A stretch of 64,000 nt of DNA, from the NCBI GenBank assembly GCA_002348705.1, contig DEAU01000028.1, positions 134,586 to 198,585 on the forward strand, written 5' to 3'. The notes beneath the pieces are model-generated. The model did not search any database, was not told the origin of the DNA, and saw nothing but the letters and a program-made list of their open reading frames with translations. The stretch comes from Candidatus Neomicrothrix sp. UBA2974 (lineage in GTDB: Bacteria; Actinomycetota; Acidimicrobiia; Acidimicrobiales; MedAcidi-G1). Below, one piece after another: positions 8,770 through 16,966 of the stretch (its first letter is position 1; each line of letters begins with the position of its first letter). A program made the translations under genes and the position numbers.

Positions 8770-9939
8770 ATGAGCGAGATCTGGACTTCCCGCCGCCGTG
8801 AACTGGTTGCCAGCATCGCCCAGATGGGCCCCGCGTTTGCCGCCCGGGCTGGCGAGGTGGACCGCGAGGCGGCCTTTCCCCACGAGAATTATGCGGACCT
8901 GCGCGAGGCCGGATTTCTTGGTTTGTGCATTCCAGAGTCCCACGGGGGACTTGGTGGCGACTTCGTGACCTACGCCTTGGTCTCCGAGGAACTGGGCCGC
9001 CACTGCGGGTCAACGGCCCTGACCTTCAATATGCACACGGCGACCACGATGCTGGTCGGCCAGATCGCCGATGACTTGGATATGACCGATGAGGAGCGGG
9101 CAGTCCACGAGGAGCGCCGGAGCGAGCTGTGGCGAGGCGTGATTGCTGAGGGCAGGCTCCACGCCCAGCCGTTCAGCGAGGGTCTTGCCCCGGGCGAGAC
9201 CGCTGGCTTCGCCGCGCGGGCTGTGCCCGTCGACGGCGGGTACCTCCTCACCGGGCGGAAGGTCTTCGCCTCCCTATCTGAGGTGGCCGACCTCCACAAC
9301 GTGACATGCATGGTCGAGGGCGACGACCGGGTCCGCTTCCTCGGCGTGCCGGCCGACGCGGATGGTGTCATCATCGAAGGGGACTGGGACCCACTTGGTA
9401 TGCGGGGCACCAACTCTAGGAATTTGGTCTTCGACGGGGCCTTCGTCCCGGCCGAGAACGAGTTCCTTCCTCCCGGTGGATTTGACCAGATGGCTACGCG
9501 TTGGCCTTACTTTTACACCACACTCACATTCACCTACCTGGGAATCCAGCGGGCTGTACTTGACTACACGACTGACTACCTGCGTGGCGAAGGTGGGACG
9601 TCGGAACGTCGGGACATGCCGCAGAAGCAACACGGCTGGGCCCAGATGCGTCTTGCCTGGGAGCGGTCGCAGGCGCTTACCTACCGAATGCTGGGCGAGG
9701 TGGGCGTCGACCCGAGCCCTGAGCAGCTTCGCCGGGCTTGGGCGGCGACGGTGACTGCTATGGAGACGGCGCCAGAGGTGGCGTCTCTGGCTGTCCGAGT
9801 ATGTGGTGGTCGCTCGCTACTGCGGCCAAGTGTTCTGGAACGTCTGTACCGTGACGCTCGTTGCGGTGCCACGATGCTCCCATGGAGCGTCGAAGTCACC
9901 ATGGAACGCCTAGGGCGGGCCGGCCTCTACGACGACTGA
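8770..9939 (+). CDS. acyl-CoA dehydrogenase family flavoprotein
   Basis: About 389 residues with acyl-CoA dehydrogenase architecture: an all-alpha N-terminal domain (GFLGLCIPESHGGLG), a middle beta-domain (LTGRKVFASLSEVAD, then GMRGTNSRNLVF) and a C-terminal helical domain. It would be an FAD enzyme that desaturates an acyl-CoA, or one of the related flavin monooxygenases that share the fold. The usual catalytic glutamate could not be assigned by eye. The start is uncertain: the ATG at 8770 fits family length, while an ATG at 8701 adds 23 Ser/Pro-rich residues. It sits between the HpaE-like dehydrogenase and the NicX-like dioxygenase on the same strand. Confidence 0.85.
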   Translation: MSEIWTSRRRELVASIAQMGPAFAARAGEVDREAAFPHENYADLREAGFLGLCIPESHGGLGGDFVTYALVSEELGRHCGSTALTFNMHTATTMLVGQIADDLDMTDEERAVHEERRSELWRGVIAEGRLHAQPFSEGLAPGETAGFAARAVPVDGGYLLTGRKVFASLSEVADLHNVTCMVEGDDRVRFLGVPADADGVIIEGDWDPLGMRGTNSRNLVFDGAFVPAENEFLPPGGFDQMATRWPYFYTTLTFTYLGIQRAVLDYTTDYLRGEGGTSERRDMPQKQHGWAQMRLAWERSQALTYRMLGEVGVDPSPEQLRRAWAATVTAMETAPEVASLAVRVCGGRSLLRPSVLERLYRDARCGATMLPWSVEVTMERLGRAGLYDD

Positions 9940-9965
9940 CTTAACCGATCCAGGGGGAGACGACG

Positions 9966-11003
9966 ATGAGTGTGCCTTGGCATCGAGTTGAGGCCTTTTC
10001 TGACCATTTCGCCCGCTGTGCTGTGGCCCCTAGTGAGACGGCTGTGGTGTTGGCCGAGGACCACAGCCGTCCCGACTTAGTCGAGGTGTCGGTCTTAGCT
10101 TTGCAGCACCTTGGTGTTGCAGTTTCGACTGTGGTTCTGCCCACGCCACCCAACCGGGGACCAGTTCCCATCCGGTCGACGGGAGCGTCGGTTGCAATAG
10201 CCCACAACCCAGCCGTCGTTGCTGGCCTGGCTGCTGCTGACTTCATCGTGGACTGCACCGTCGAGGGTCTCCTTCACGCTGAGGAGCGTCCAGCTCTACT
10301 GGCTGACGGCGCGCGCATTCTGATGCTGTCCAACGAGCACCCCGAGGTCTTTGATCGGATCGGCCACGACGAGGGCATGGGGCCCCGAGTGGCCCGGGGT
10401 CGAGAGATGCTGGCTGCAGCTTCAGTCATGCAGGTCACCTCGTCCGCGGGGACTGACCTTGTCGTGGATCTGGCGGGTGCTGTAGCGGCCGGATCGGACG
10501 GAACTGTCACCGCAGAGGGAGGTATTGCGCACTGGCCCGGTGGCCTGGTGCTCTGTTTCCCGGCGGCTGGGTCGACGTCGGGGACGGTGGTGATGGCTCC
10601 GGGTGATGCCAACCTCACCTTTAAGGACTATGTGCGGTCGCCGATCGTCTGCACGCTGGAGGCAGACCATGTCGTGGCCGTGGAAGGTGAGGGTTTAGAC
10701 GCCAAGTTGTTCTCTTCATACTTGGCTGCCTGGGAGGAGCCTGAGGCCTACGCGGTGAGCCATGTGGGCTGGGGCATGAACCACTCCTGTCGTTGGGACG
10801 TGCTTCCCCTCTATGACAAGGGAGACCTGAACGGCACCGAGCTGCGGGCCTTTGCTGGCAACTTCCTGTGGTCTACCGGAGCTAACGAGGTGGCAGGCCG
10901 ATACTGCCGTGGTCACTTCGATCTCCCGATGCGTAACTGCACCGTGTCTCTGGATGGCGAGCCGGTGGTGGTCGAGGGTCGCCTCGTCGATGACCTCGCG
11001 TGA
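9966..11003 (+). CDS. NicX-like 2,5-dihydroxypyridine 5,6-dioxygenase / M29-fold protein
   Basis: A 345-residue protein resembling the aminopeptidase-T/NicX group. NicX is an iron dioxygenase that opens 2,5-dihydroxypyridine to N-formylmaleamate in nicotinate breakdown. As I recall, NicX binds iron through H265, H318 and D320. Here H266 (SHVGWG), H317 and D319 (RGHFDLPMRN) fall at almost the same numbers, which favours a dioxygenase-type site over a peptidase. It is 27 bases downstream of the acyl-CoA dehydrogenase-like gene and in the same run as an aldehyde dehydrogenase. The substrate could be a hydroxylated pyridine or another hydroxylated N-heterocycle or arene. An M29 peptidase cannot be excluded by eye. 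Confidence 0.75.
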   Translation: MSVPWHRVEAFSDHFARCAVAPSETAVVLAEDHSRPDLVEVSVLALQHLGVAVSTVVLPTPPNRGPVPIRSTGASVAIAHNPAVVAGLAAADFIVDCTVEGLLHAEERPALLADGARILMLSNEHPEVFDRIGHDEGMGPRVARGREMLAAASVMQVTSSAGTDLVVDLAGAVAAGSDGTVTAEGGIAHWPGGLVLCFPAAGSTSGTVVMAPGDANLTFKDYVRSPIVCTLEADHVVAVEGEGLDAKLFSSYLAAWEEPEAYAVSHVGWGMNHSCRWDVLPLYDKGDLNGTELRAFAGNFLWSTGANEVAGRYCRGHFDLPMRNCTVSLDGEPVVVEGRLVDDLA

Positions 11004-11034
11004 GAGGTCCGCCAACTAGGACGTTCGCCCTGAT

Positions 11035-12318
11035 TCAGGCGACTCGGACGGTGAGGTGCTTGGTTCCACTGATCAGATGGGATCGAAGCTTTTCCGATTT
11101 ATGGACTATCTCGATGTCGGAGGTGCGGGCGAGCAACTCCTGAAGTGTGACCCGGATCTCCATGCGAGCCAGCCAGGCACCGAGGCATAAGTGCGGACCG
11201 TTTCGTCCGAATGCCACGTGATCGTTGGGATAGCGACGAAGGTCGAATCGGTAGGGGTCGTCAAACTTCCGCTCGTCATAGTTGGCGCCTATCCACCAAA
11301 GTACGACCTTGTCGCCGCTGCGAATGGTGCGGCCATGGATCTTCTGGGTGCTGGTGGCGGTGCGGCGGAAGTGGGTGGTGACCGTGGTCCACCTCAGGAT
11401 CTCTTCCACTGCTGTTTCCATGATCGTTGGGTCGTTGCGCAGGGCTTTCATCTGGTCGGGGTGTTCGACCAGTGCCCGGAGTCCCTCAGTCAGTGAGTAG
11501 CGGGTTGTGTCGTTGCCGGCAGCCACGAGGAGGGCGAAGAAGTTGTTGAATTCCAGGTCGGTTAGCGGCGTCCCGTCGGCGGTCGGGGCCAGCAGCCTTG
11601 TGATCACGTCGTCGTGAGGGCAGCCTCGCCGCTCAGCGGCTGCTGTCTGGGCGTAGCGGAAGACTTCCAAGCCGGCTGGGCTGCGGAAGGGAATGAGTCG
11701 GAATTCCTCGGTGTCGACCTGGTCGACCACGTGGTCGGTGTACTCGGGGTCAGAGTTGGAGAGCAGTTGGTCGCCCCACTCGACCAGTTGTTCGGCGTGT
11801 TCATCGGGCACGCCGAGTAGGCGCCCCAACATCCGCATGGGCAGCGCCCGGGCCACCTCGCCCACGAAGTCGAACTCTCCGAGGGTCAGAGCGTCGTCGA
11901 GGATCTCGGCAGTGAGTTGGCGGATTGGTTCTTCGTAGGACTCGACAGTCTTTCGCGTGAAACCCCGATTCACCAGGCGTCGAAGCCGGGTGTGGTCGGG
12001 CGGGTCGAGCTCCATGAGCGTGCGTCTGGCTTCAGTCTCCTCAGCGTCCATCTCCTCGAGGCGTATGCCTCGGTAAGAGGTGAAGTCCTTCCATCGGCGG
12101 TTGAGTTCGACTACGTCGGCGTAGCGGGTTATCGCCCAGTAGCCAGCGCCGTCGGGTTCGTCGACCCATGCCACCGGATCTTCGTCTCGCAGGCGTTGCA
12201 GGGTGGCGTATGGGGCTCCAAGGGTCCAGGTATCATGCGACGAGAGGTCGGCGTAGCCGTCATCGGAGTCCGGCGTCCAGGGATGGCGGGGGGTCTTGAT
12301 CTTTGCGCCGCCGTTCAC
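11035..12318 (-). CDS. cytochrome P450 (no. 1)
   Basis: A 427-residue bacterial P450. The haem-binding loop AFGRNGPHLCLG places the axial cysteine at about residue 378. The I-helix AAGNDTTR has the usual acid-threonine pair, and EEILRW is the K-helix ExxR. The GTG at 12318 overlaps the stop of the upstream decarboxylase-like gene (GTGA), so the two are coupled; a start at 12366 would give a long overlap. It is closely similar in layout to P450 no. 3 (27743-28999), including a shared PFRSP segment, suggesting duplication. No ferredoxin or reductase gene is adjacent. A monooxygenase step on the island's aromatic substrate is likely. Confidence 0.93.
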   Translation of the reverse strand: MNGGAKIKTPRHPWTPDSDDGYADLSSHDTWTLGAPYATLQRLRDEDPVAWVDEPDGAGYWAITRYADVVELNRRWKDFTSYRGIRLEEMDAEETEARRTLMELDPPDHTRLRRLVNRGFTRKTVESYEEPIRQLTAEILDDALTLGEFDFVGEVARALPMRMLGRLLGVPDEHAEQLVEWGDQLLSNSDPEYTDHVVDQVDTEEFRLIPFRSPAGLEVFRYAQTAAAERRGCPHDDVITRLLAPTADGTPLTDLEFNNFFALLVAAGNDTTRYSLTEGLRALVEHPDQMKALRNDPTIMETAVEEILRWTTVTTHFRRTATSTQKIHGRTIRSGDKVVLWWIGANYDERKFDDPYRFDLRRYPNDHVAFGRNGPHLCLGAWLARMEIRVTLQELLARTSDIEIVHKSEKLRSHLISGTKHLTVRVA

Positions 12319-13127
12319 TCGTCGGTTTTCGGCCGGAGATCGGCAAGGGTGGTTCCGCCGTTCCACGAGACGCCCACGCTGCGCCAGTAGCCGGCGATCA
12401 TTTCCTGAGGGGCCAGCCGGCTGAGCTCTTCTACCGGCGATTCAAAGATTCGCAGATCTGCATCACCAGTGAATGCCGGACTCACCTCGGCGTCGTAGCC
12501 CTTCATGGTTACCAACTCGTTTAGTGAGTCGGCACCGTTCGCCTCGATGGCTGGGAAGAACCTGTGGTGGATCATTGGTAGAGCGTTTACGAAGCCGGAG
12601 TGGCTACTTGGTCCGGTGATGGTGAATTCGGCCTCGATCAGGCGGCGTCCGTAGGCCGAGCAGGTAGCGCCGAACCGGCCGCCAGGTTCCAGTCGGGGTC
12701 CGGCTTTCCCGACGGTGACTGGTCGAGTCAACCAGATATCGCCTAACTTCTTCGGATAGCCCTGCACGTGGCCGCGGACCATGGCGTAGTCCTTGTCGAC
12801 CCAGATGTAGACACAGCGACTGTACGTCTCACCCTCGTAAGTGCAGCGGACTACGGCGAAGCACTCTTTGTACTGGAGGCGGTCGGGGTCGAGGACCTCG
12901 TTGAAGTCGTCGGAGCAGGACTGCCAGTCGGCCCAGACGATGGCTATCGCGCCCGGGTCGTCGGCAGCGGGGGATAGTGGCGGGGGGAGGAGTTCAGCAA
13001 CCGCCTCCGGTTCGGTGCGGTACTCAATCGTGAGCATTTCGCCCGAATAGTGCCATGGGGGTGACGGCACTAGTGAGGAGGAGCCGGTGGCCGAGCGTGG
13101 GAATGTGAAGCCCTGAAGGTTCGCCAT
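12315..13127 (-). CDS. acetoacetate decarboxylase-like protein
   Basis: A 270-residue member of the acetoacetate decarboxylase superfamily. The GYPKKLGDIW motif carries two adjacent lysines like the catalytic Lys115-Lys116 pair of the clostridial enzyme, where the Schiff-base lysine attacks a keto group. Superfamily members also include aldolase-dehydratases and hydrolases. In an aromatic ring-cleavage island it may decarboxylate or cleave a beta-keto acid or oxo-dienoate intermediate. It is coupled to the P450 downstream. The ATG at 13127 lies only 11 bases from a proposed MarR operator, so repression there would block it directly. Confidence 0.82.
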   Translation of the reverse strand: MANLQGFTFPRSATGSSSLVPSPPWHYSGEMLTIEYRTEPEAVAELLPPPLSPAADDPGAIAIVWADWQSCSDDFNEVLDPDRLQYKECFAVVRCTYEGETYSRCVYIWVDKDYAMVRGHVQGYPKKLGDIWLTRPVTVGKAGPRLEPGGRFGATCSAYGRRLIEAEFTITGPSSHSGFVNALPMIHHRFFPAIEANGADSLNELVTMKGYDAEVSPAFTGDADLRIFESPVEELSRLAPQEMIAGYWRSVGVSWNGGTTLADLRPKTDE

Positions 13128-13138
13128 GCCAGCGAGCG

Positions 13139-13160
13139 TATCATTTGGTCCCTAACGATT
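13139..13160. promoter_or_regulatory. proposed MarR operator, site B
   Basis: Matches the perfect palindrome at 24123-24144 at 19 of 22 positions (left arm TATCATTTGG, then TC, right arm CCTAACGATT). It lies in the 90-base gap between the decarboxylase-like/P450 operon and the FAH/ABC importer operon, and could control both. Confidence 0.65.
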
Positions 13161-13217
13161 TCCATGTAAAGATGGTGGGCGACTACCAGTGCGGGATCGG
13201 TCCAATGGGAGCAGGAA

Positions 13218-14081
13218 ATGGCCGAAATCGGAACCAGTGAGACGCGGCGGATCATGCTGGACAGTTCGGCGGTCTCTGCATCAGTGGCCGGCAACGAGTT
13301 AGTGACCGGTGACGGCCGACGAGTTGCCGAAGCAGAGGCCGTCCACCTGCCTCCCAGTGAGCCATCCAAGATCCTTTGTGTCCACCTCAACCATGTCAGT
13401 CGGGTGGAGGAGTTTCAGGTCTCGTTGCCTTCCGCTCCGACCTACTTCCAGAAGCCGACATCGTCGCTGAACGCACATCGCGGCGAGGTAGTGCGACCTG
13501 AACGGTGTAAGTGGCTTAACTATGAAGGCGAGATTGTCATCGTGATTGGGAGAACGTGTCGAAACGTCAGCCCGACCGAGGCTGCTGACTACATAGCGGG
13601 TTACACCATCGGCAATGACTACGGCCTTCACGACTTTCGAGATACGGACGCTGGTTCCATGCTGCGGGTCAAGGGGTCAGACAGCCTTTGCCCGGTTGGG
13701 CCTGGATTGGTTGAAGGGTGGGACTTCCGTGGCAAGGGCATACGTACGATTGTCAATGGGGTGGTGGCACAGGACGGCACCACTGACGAGATGACTTGGG
13801 ACATGCACTACTTGGTTGCTGACCTAGCTCGTACGATCACCCTGCTGCCGGGTGACATGGTGTTTTCTGGGACACCCGCTAACTCCAGACCCGTCCAGCC
13901 CGGCGATGTGGTCACTGTGGAGGTCGAGGGCCTCGGCGCACTGACCAACACCATCGTCCGAGGGTCGAAAGCAATCCGCGACGACGTTGGCGCCCAACCC
14001 AGTGAGTCCGAGGAAGTTCTCTCCACGGCACTCGGTGGAGATTGGGAGTTTCGCGGCATTCGGTCCCCTCGTCGCGACTAG
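13218..14081 (+). CDS. fumarylacetoacetate hydrolase (FAH) family protein
   Basis: A 287-residue FAH-fold enzyme. The acidic metal-binding residues of the family are visible in NYEGEIVIVIG and GNDYGLHDFRD, and the C-terminal half has the typical PGDMVFSGTPAN and PGDVVTVEVEG motifs. Family members include HpaG (decarboxylase/isomerase of the homoprotocatechuate pathway), fumarylpyruvate hydrolase and oxaloacetate decarboxylases. It begins at an ATG after GGAGCAGGAA and is the first gene of a rightward run that continues into the ABC importer. A second FAH gene lies at 25116, so the island may need two steps, as with the two halves of HpaG. Confidence 0.88.
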   Translation: MAEIGTSETRRIMLDSSAVSASVAGNELVTGDGRRVAEAEAVHLPPSEPSKILCVHLNHVSRVEEFQVSLPSAPTYFQKPTSSLNAHRGEVVRPERCKWLNYEGEIVIVIGRTCRNVSPTEAADYIAGYTIGNDYGLHDFRDTDAGSMLRVKGSDSLCPVGPGLVEGWDFRGKGIRTIVNGVVAQDGTTDEMTWDMHYLVADLARTITLLPGDMVFSGTPANSRPVQPGDVVTVEVEGLGALTNTIVRGSKAIRDDVGAQPSESEEVLSTALGGDWEFRGIRSPRRD

Positions 14082-14152
14082 GGCTCCGTACCTGATTGTT
14101 TGGTACCGTTCGGTGCCCTGTGAACTGGTTTCCTATGAGGGAGCGATTAGTT

Positions 14153-15349
14153 GTGAAGAAGTCAGCAGTTGTTAGTGCCCTACTCGTCTTCTCTTTGCTT
14201 GCATCAGCATGCGGCAGTGATCAGGACTCTTCGTCGACGCTGAAAGTGGGCTACGCGGCAGATCTATCTGATCTCGGTGGTTTCGCAGATATGCCGGCAA
14301 GTCAGGCTGGGGAGCACTTTGTTGCTCTGGTCAACTGCGCTGGTGGCATTGACCCGGACGTTGGGATCGACATTGATGCGATATTGGCAACTGACCTGAA
14401 CGACTGCGACGAGTTATCGGGCACGAGGCTCGAATGGAAGATGGAGAACATCGCGGGTGATCCTGAGGTTACGCAGCGTGCGAGTCAGTCTCTGATTGAT
14501 TGGGGAGCCTCGGCCCTGCTGGGTCCCCCGTTCCCAGACTTCGGAGAACCGCTTCTTCAGGTGACCGCCGGTGAGATTCCGGTTCTTTTCGTTGCATCGA
14601 CCGAACCCATGCTGGGCGACGCGTCGATTAATTCCTATCTGGTTGCGTTCGACGACACGATGCAGGCCACAGCAGCCGCGGAGTTCGCGCTTGGGCAAGG
14701 TTGGACCACAGCGATCACCTTCTCGGCACCTGGTCCCTACTTTGGCTACAACCCCGAGGTCTTCACCGAGGTCTTCACCGCCGGAGGCGGCTCAGTTGTC
14801 GCTGACTACGGCTTTGTGCCTATCGATGACATGGACTTCTCGGCCCAGGTGAACGAAATTGCAAGCGGAGGGCAGGCCCCAGACGTGGTTTATTCAGCGA
14901 TGCTGTCCTTCCAGTCCGCTGTCCTCCGGGGCCAAATGGATGCAGCGGGCGTAACTACCAACTATCTGGTGACAGACGCGTTTGAGGCCACGGGCGGTTA
15001 CTTCACCGATGGGGTCGAAGGCTTCTACCACACCACTCATTCGTTCCCGTCTGATGGCAGCCGTATTAAGGCTCTGGCAGACAGTTATGAGGCTTCGCAT
15101 GGCTCGCCACTTGAGAACGCCTCGTTTGGTGGTTTGGCGGTAGACGCAATTGCTGTCGTCATCGACGCATTTGTTCGCACCAACTCAACCGACCCGAAAG
15201 TCCTGGGTGCAGCGATCAAGAACGCCCAAGATGTCCACGGAGCAACTGGAGATCTGACCTACCTAGGAGCGGGAGGCGTTCCTGACAAGCCGGTGTACGT
15301 CCACCAAGTCGTGGGTGGCGCACCGACACTTGCGGCCACTATTGACTGA
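14153..15349 (+). CDS. ABC transporter substrate-binding lipoprotein (Leu/Ile/Val type)
   Basis: About 398 residues of the periplasmic-binding-protein type 1 family used by branched-chain amino acid and aromatic acid importers. The N-terminus KKSAVVSALLVF followed by LLASAC is a lipoprotein signal with the cysteine as the lipid-modified residue. I chose the GTG at 14153 because GAGGGAG lies nine bases upstream; ATG at 14135 is the alternative. It heads an operon with an ATPase, a permease and a permease-ATPase fusion. Given the surrounding ring-cleavage genes, the cargo is probably the aromatic or amine substrate of the island rather than an ordinary amino acid. Confidence 0.9.
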   Translation: MKKSAVVSALLVFSLLASACGSDQDSSSTLKVGYAADLSDLGGFADMPASQAGEHFVALVNCAGGIDPDVGIDIDAILATDLNDCDELSGTRLEWKMENIAGDPEVTQRASQSLIDWGASALLGPPFPDFGEPLLQVTAGEIPVLFVASTEPMLGDASINSYLVAFDDTMQATAAAEFALGQGWTTAITFSAPGPYFGYNPEVFTEVFTAGGGSVVADYGFVPIDDMDFSAQVNEIASGGQAPDVVYSAMLSFQSAVLRGQMDAAGVTTNYLVTDAFEATGGYFTDGVEGFYHTTHSFPSDGSRIKALADSYEASHGSPLENASFGGLAVDAIAVVIDAFVRTNSTDPKVLGAAIKNAQDVHGATGDLTYLGAGGVPDKPVYVHQVVGGAPTLAATID

Positions 15350-15365
15350 GTGTGTTGGGTAGTCA

Positions 15366-16082
15366 GTGCTTGAAGTTGAATCGCTTACTACCCGTTACGG
15401 AGCGATCGCTGCCATAAGAGAAGTCGGCCTAACTGTCCGGGCCGGTGAGGTTGTCTGCCTCATCGGCCCGAACGGTGCTGGGAAGACCACCCTTCTAGCG
15501 ACTGTCGCCGGTCTTCTGAAGGCTTCTAGCGGAAAGATCTCGCTAGACGATGACGACATCACCGATTGGGCTCCAGATCGGATTCTTCGTTCTGGGCTAG
15601 CACTGGTCCCAGAGCATCGTCGGATCTTTGCCGACCTCACCGTCAATGAGAATCTCCTCGTTGGTGGTGTCACTAGGACTGGTACCAGGAGAGTCGAGCT
15701 TCGAAATCAGGTTGTAGATCTCTTCCCTGCCTTGAGCAGCAAGCTCCAGACTTCGGCGGGCTATCTCTCGGGTGGCGAGGCACAGCAACTAGCTATAGGT
15801 CGCGCAATGATGGCTGAGCCGCAGTTGCTCCTATTGGACGAACCAACCCTCGGACTTTCTCCGAAGCTTGCCGATGTTGTTTTTGATCTCATCGGGACGC
15901 TCAGAAGCGCCGGTCTTACGCTCTTAGTCGTTGAGCAGAGTGCTCAACGGATTCTCGAGGTAGCTGATCGTGGATACGTGCTGCGCTCTGGAGAGGTTGT
16001 GGCAAGCGGGCTCGCCCCTGACCTGCTTGCGCGCCAAGATCTTTTCGAGACCTACCTCGGCCGGAACGTCGATTCCACATGA
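15366..16082 (+). CDS. livF: LivF-type ABC transporter ATPase
   Basis: A 238-residue ATP-binding subunit. The Walker A motif is GPNGAGKTT, the signature is LSGGE and Walker B is LLLLDEPTLGLSP, with the switch histidine replaced by a VVEQS segment typical of LivF. It starts with GTG at 15366, 17 bases after the binding protein gene, and its stop overlaps the next gene's ATG by four bases. It energises import of the island's substrate together with the LivH-like and LivM/LivG-like proteins. Confidence 0.92.
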   Translation: MLEVESLTTRYGAIAAIREVGLTVRAGEVVCLIGPNGAGKTTLLATVAGLLKASSGKISLDDDDITDWAPDRILRSGLALVPEHRRIFADLTVNENLLVGGVTRTGTRRVELRNQVVDLFPALSSKLQTSAGYLSGGEAQQLAIGRAMMAEPQLLLLDEPTLGLSPKLADVVFDLIGTLRSAGLTLLVVEQSAQRILEVADRGYVLRSGEVVASGLAPDLLARQDLFETYLGRNVDST

Positions 16083-16966
16083 CCGAGCTTCTCCAACAGC
16101 TCGTAGATGGTTTTGGCCGCGGCGGAATTTACGCGCTGATCGCCCTAGGGATTGCTGTCATCTTCGGGGTTATGCACTTGGTTAACTTCGCCCATGGCGA
16201 GTTGATAACTGTCAGTGCCTACGCCGCCTACGGCCTGTTTGTTGCTGGATTGGACTGGTGGATCATTGCCCCAGCGATTGTCTTGGTTGCGGGCCTGACA
16301 TCGGTGGCCATCGAGTTTGTTGCTTTCCGCTGGGTAAGGGGAGCGCCAGATTTCACAATGCTCATGACGTCATTTGGAGTCCACTTTTTGGTGCAGGCGG
16401 CGTTCGTAATGTACGTCTCAGCGAACTTTCGCCAGTTCCCACGGCCCGGATGGATCTTTCAGACATGGAAGCTGGGCGGCATCAGTCTGGAAGTGTTCGA
16501 TCTTCTTGTAATTCTCCTCACTCTCCTGACTCTGGGTATTACCTACTGGGTACTTCAGCGAACGATGTTCGGGATGAGCTTGCGTGCTGCTGCCGAAGAC
16601 TTTGATGCCGCCAGGCTGATGGGGATTCGGAGTGACCGAATCATTCGTGGCGCCTTTGCGCTTTCTGGTCTGCTTGCTGGTGTAGCAGCTGTCTTCTGGC
16701 TGATGCGAAGTGGTCAGGCGGGGCCAACGGCAGGTCTCAGCCCGATGCTCAAGGGGGTGCTTGCCGCCCTGATCGGAGGGCTCGGGAGCTTGACCGGAGC
16801 CGTGATGGGTGGAGTCATACTTGGCCTAGCGGAGGTCCTGCTGATCTCACGCCTTCCGGAGAGTCTGGTAGGTCTAACTGACGGGATCGTCTTTCTACTC
16901 ATTGCGCTCCTCTTTGTCTTTAGACCACAAGGTCTTGTTACCGTCCGCAGGGCGGAGCGCGTCTAA
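16079..16966 (+). CDS. livH: LivH-type ABC transporter permease
   Basis: A 295-residue inner-membrane permease with about eight hydrophobic segments. The motif GVMHLVNFAHGELI near residues 25-40 and the C-terminal GGLGSLTGAVMGG are hallmarks of LivH-family branched-chain-type permeases. The ATG overlaps the stop of livF (ATGA), and its TAA stop overlaps the ATG of the next gene by one base, so translation is tightly coupled. Confidence 0.93.
   Translation: MTELLQQLVDGFGRGGIYALIALGIAVIFGVMHLVNFAHGELITVSAYAAYGLFVAGLDWWIIAPAIVLVAGLTSVAIEFVAFRWVRGAPDFTMLMTSFGVHFLVQAAFVMYVSANFRQFPRPGWIFQTWKLGGISLEVFDLLVILLTLLTLGITYWVLQRTMFGMSLRAAAEDFDAARLMGIRSDRIIRGAFALSGLLAGVAAVFWLMRSGQAGPTAGLSPMLKGVLAALIGGLGSLTGAVMGGVILGLAEVLLISRLPESLVGLTDGIVFLLIALLFVFRPQGLVTVRRAERV

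Noticed and set aside
14094..14115. A TTTGG-centred sequence before the binding-protein gene resembling the MarR palindrome
   Set aside because: Only about 12 of 22 positions match the perfect site and the right arm is not complementary.
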